A DNA stretch of 6,882 nucleotides, from positions 1-6,882 of the forward strand of contig JAEZTD010000156.1 of NCBI GenBank assembly GCA_023443705.1, in the 5' to 3' direction. Both the position numbers and the translations under genes were made by a program. The DNA comes from Bacillota bacterium (lineage in GTDB: Bacteria; Bacillota; Clostridia; Christensenellales; Aristaeellaceae). Positions 5,522 through 6,882 of the stretch are shown one piece after another; position 1 is the first letter of the stretch, and each line of letters begins with the position of its first letter. Below the pieces are notes generated by a model that was not told the DNA's origin, ran no database searches, and worked only from the letters and a program-made list of their open reading frames with translations.

Positions 5522-5555
5522 CCGCCCCCAACCCGCTGCGGCGGGTTGGGGGCGG
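5522..5555. terminator. Strong stem-loop between convergent helicase and chemoreceptor genes
   Basis: CCGCCCCCAACCCGC (5522-5536) and its exact complement (5541-5555) form a 15-bp perfect stem with a TGCG loop. It lies 122 nt after the helicase stop and 46 nt after the chemoreceptor stop (read on the minus strand). Neither side has a real T run (CATTC on plus, TCTCAATAC on minus), so it is best read as a bidirectional stop or 3'-end protecting structure. The rest of 5401-5601 holds nothing I recognise. Confidence 0.7.
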
Positions 5556-5601
5556 CATTCTGTGCGCTTCGCTTCGCTGATGTGCCGGAGCGCGGGTTTC
5601 T

Positions 5602-6882
5602 TCAGTCGTCCTCATTGAGTTTGAAGCTGGAAACGTAGCCCTCGAGCGTCTCCGCCTGACGGCTGAGCTCGTCGCTGGTGGCGGCTCCCTGTTGGGCGCT
5701 GGCTGAATTTGCCTGTACCACCTGAGACACCTGCAGGATGCCCTGATTGATCTGATCTATGCCGATCGACTGTTCGCCGGAGGCGGTATTGATCCCGCGG
5801 ACCAGCTGCGCCACGCGGTCAATCTCTTCCACCATAGAACCCATTGCCTGGGCAGTTTCCTCCGCGATTCTGCGACCGTCTTCTACCTTACGGATGGAGG
5901 CTTCAATCATGGCGGTGGTCTCCTGCGCCGCGCTGGCCGAGCGCCCGGCGAGGTTGCGCACCTCCTGCGCGACGACGGAGAAGCCTTTGCCGTACTCGCC
6001 AGCCCTCGCAGCCTCGACGGCCGCGTTCAGTGCGAGGATGTTGGTCTGGAAGGCGATGTCGTCGATCACCTTGATGATCTTCGATATGTTGCCGGAGGAC
6101 TCGTTGATCTCCTCCATGGCACTGAGCATTCTGGTCATCTGACGGTTGCCCGATTCCGCGCTGATGCGGGTATGGTCCGCCAGTTGGCTGGCCTGGCTGG
6201 CGCTTTCGGCGTTCTGCCGCGTCTGAGACGCGATTTCCTCAACCGAGGCGCTGAGCTCCTCTACGGCGCTGGCCTGTTCGGTGGCGCCCTGAGCCATCTC
6301 CTCGGAGGAGGCGGCGATGAGCTTCGCACCATCTGAAACTTCCCGGGAAGCGGATTTGATGCTGGACAGAAGATCGTTCATCTTGTGGTACAAGCTGTCA
6401 AACGCCTGTGCAAGACTGCCGATTTCGTCGCCTCGCCTCGTGAACTCCTCGGGAACCGCGACGGAGTAATCCCCTTCCGCAAACTCGCTCGCTTTCGCGG
6501 CCGTGAGGCGAACCGGGACGCTTACGGTTCTGTTGATGACAACCGCCGCCGCGACGACCGTAACCAGAAGTGTCAGCAAAAACGTGATGGCAAGCATCCA
6601 AGTGATCTGTGTGGTCGTCGCCATGAATTCGTCCACTTCGACGGCCTGTGCAAAATACCAGGGTGTTCCTGTATTTCCGATGACGATGGGGGTCAGTATC
6701 CGGCGAACGGTCTTTCCGGTCTTGACCGAGGTGCTGTCGTAGGTGTAGCCGACGCCTTTACTGATGGCGTCCCCAATCTCCTCTACGTTTGTGGTCTCTC
6801 TGTTTCTGAAATTCTCGCCGATCGCGCCGGCGTCCGCATGGATAAAGTACGTGCCGCCGTTTGCGATCGCGTAGGAGTAGGT
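5602..6882 (-). CDS. Methyl-accepting chemotaxis protein (dCache-TM-HAMP-MCP), 5' end cut by window
   Basis: This is the C-terminal part of a transmembrane chemoreceptor that passes an external signal to the CheA-CheW kinase complex. 426 residues are visible; the frame is open to the window edge, so the first transmembrane segment and most of the sensor are missing. Visible residues 1-90 look like the end of an extracellular dCache domain, with TPIVIGNTGTPWYFAQAVEV. A transmembrane segment at about 93-116 is followed by HAMP (about 117-170; SVPVRLTAAKASEFAEGDY) and a long coiled-coil signalling domain. The conserved hairpin tip is at about 273-314 (IDDIAFQTNILALNAAVEAARAGE, then GFSVVAQEVRNLA). 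Glu/Gln/Ala-rich stretches such as ATEQASAVEELSAS and SAAQETTAMIEAS are candidate methylation helices. The C terminus ends KLNEDD, with no CheR-tethering pentapeptide. The ligand is unknown. The family call is certain. Confidence 0.96.
   Translation of the reverse strand, partial: TYSYAIANGGTYFIHADAGAIGENFRNRETTNVEEIGDAISKGVGYTYDSTSVKTGKTVRRILTPIVIGNTGTPWYFAQAVEVDEFMATTTQITWMLAITFLLTLLVTVVAAAVVINRTVSVPVRLTAAKASEFAEGDYSVAVPEEFTRRGDEIGSLAQAFDSLYHKMNDLLSSIKSASREVSDGAKLIAASSEEMAQGATEQASAVEELSASVEEIASQTRQNAESASQASQLADHTRISAESGNRQMTRMLSAMEEINESSGNISKIIKVIDDIAFQTNILALNAAVEAARAGEYGKGFSVVAQEVRNLAGRSASAAQETTAMIEASIRKVEDGRRIAEETAQAMGSMVEEIDRVAQLVRGINTASGEQSIGIDQINQGILQVSQVVQANSASAQQGAATSDELSRQAETLEGYVSSFKLNEDD

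Noticed and set aside
5602..6636. A shorter chemoreceptor gene beginning at the GTG at 6636
   Set aside because: The frame stays open to the window edge and the upstream residues read as a dCache domain end, so 6636 is internal.

Overview
The window carries five protein genes, three complete and two cut by the window edges, on both strands. It looks like chromosomal DNA of a GC-rich member of the Bacillota, possibly a clostridial lineage. This is an inference from AGGAGG-like ribosome binding sites, consensus SigA-type promoters with 17-bp spacers, an OhrR-type regulator with an AT-rich operator in otherwise GC-rich DNA, and a TrpX-like binding protein behind a long attenuator leader. No mobile element, CRISPR array, tRNA or rRNA was seen.

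Layout: (1) 1-922, minus strand, a nearly complete periplasmic-binding-type protein of an ABC importer (3' end cut). A consensus promoter (1198-1226) drives it through a leader of about 270 nt that contains an intrinsic terminator (969-999), an alternative antiterminator and an anti-antiterminator, so expression is probably controlled by transcription attenuation. (2) 1342-2313, plus strand, a single-component Rieske non-heme iron oxygenase, divergent from the importer gene, with its own promoter and an 8-bp inverted repeat over the -35. (3) 2394-3366, minus strand, a two-gene operon of an OhrR-type organic peroxide sensor and a thioredoxin-type glutathione peroxidase. The genes overlap by 14 nt, and a near-consensus OhrR operator lies on the operon's own -10 box. 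(4) 3514-5400, plus strand, a SUV3-like DExH RNA helicase expressed from an extended -10 promoter. (5) 5602-6882, minus strand, the C-terminal part of a membrane chemoreceptor (dCache end, TM, HAMP, signalling domain), convergent with the helicase and separated from it by a 15-bp perfect stem-loop.

The ohrR-gpx pair is a self-contained peroxide response: organic peroxide oxidises the sensor cysteine, OhrR leaves the operator, and both regulator and peroxidase are made. The Rieske oxygenase next door also points to contact with oxygen, but no shared regulation is visible. The other genes look like independent transcription units. The best candidate for something undescribed is the attenuator leader at 969-1191, whose sequence I could not match from memory to any riboswitch or T-box class.
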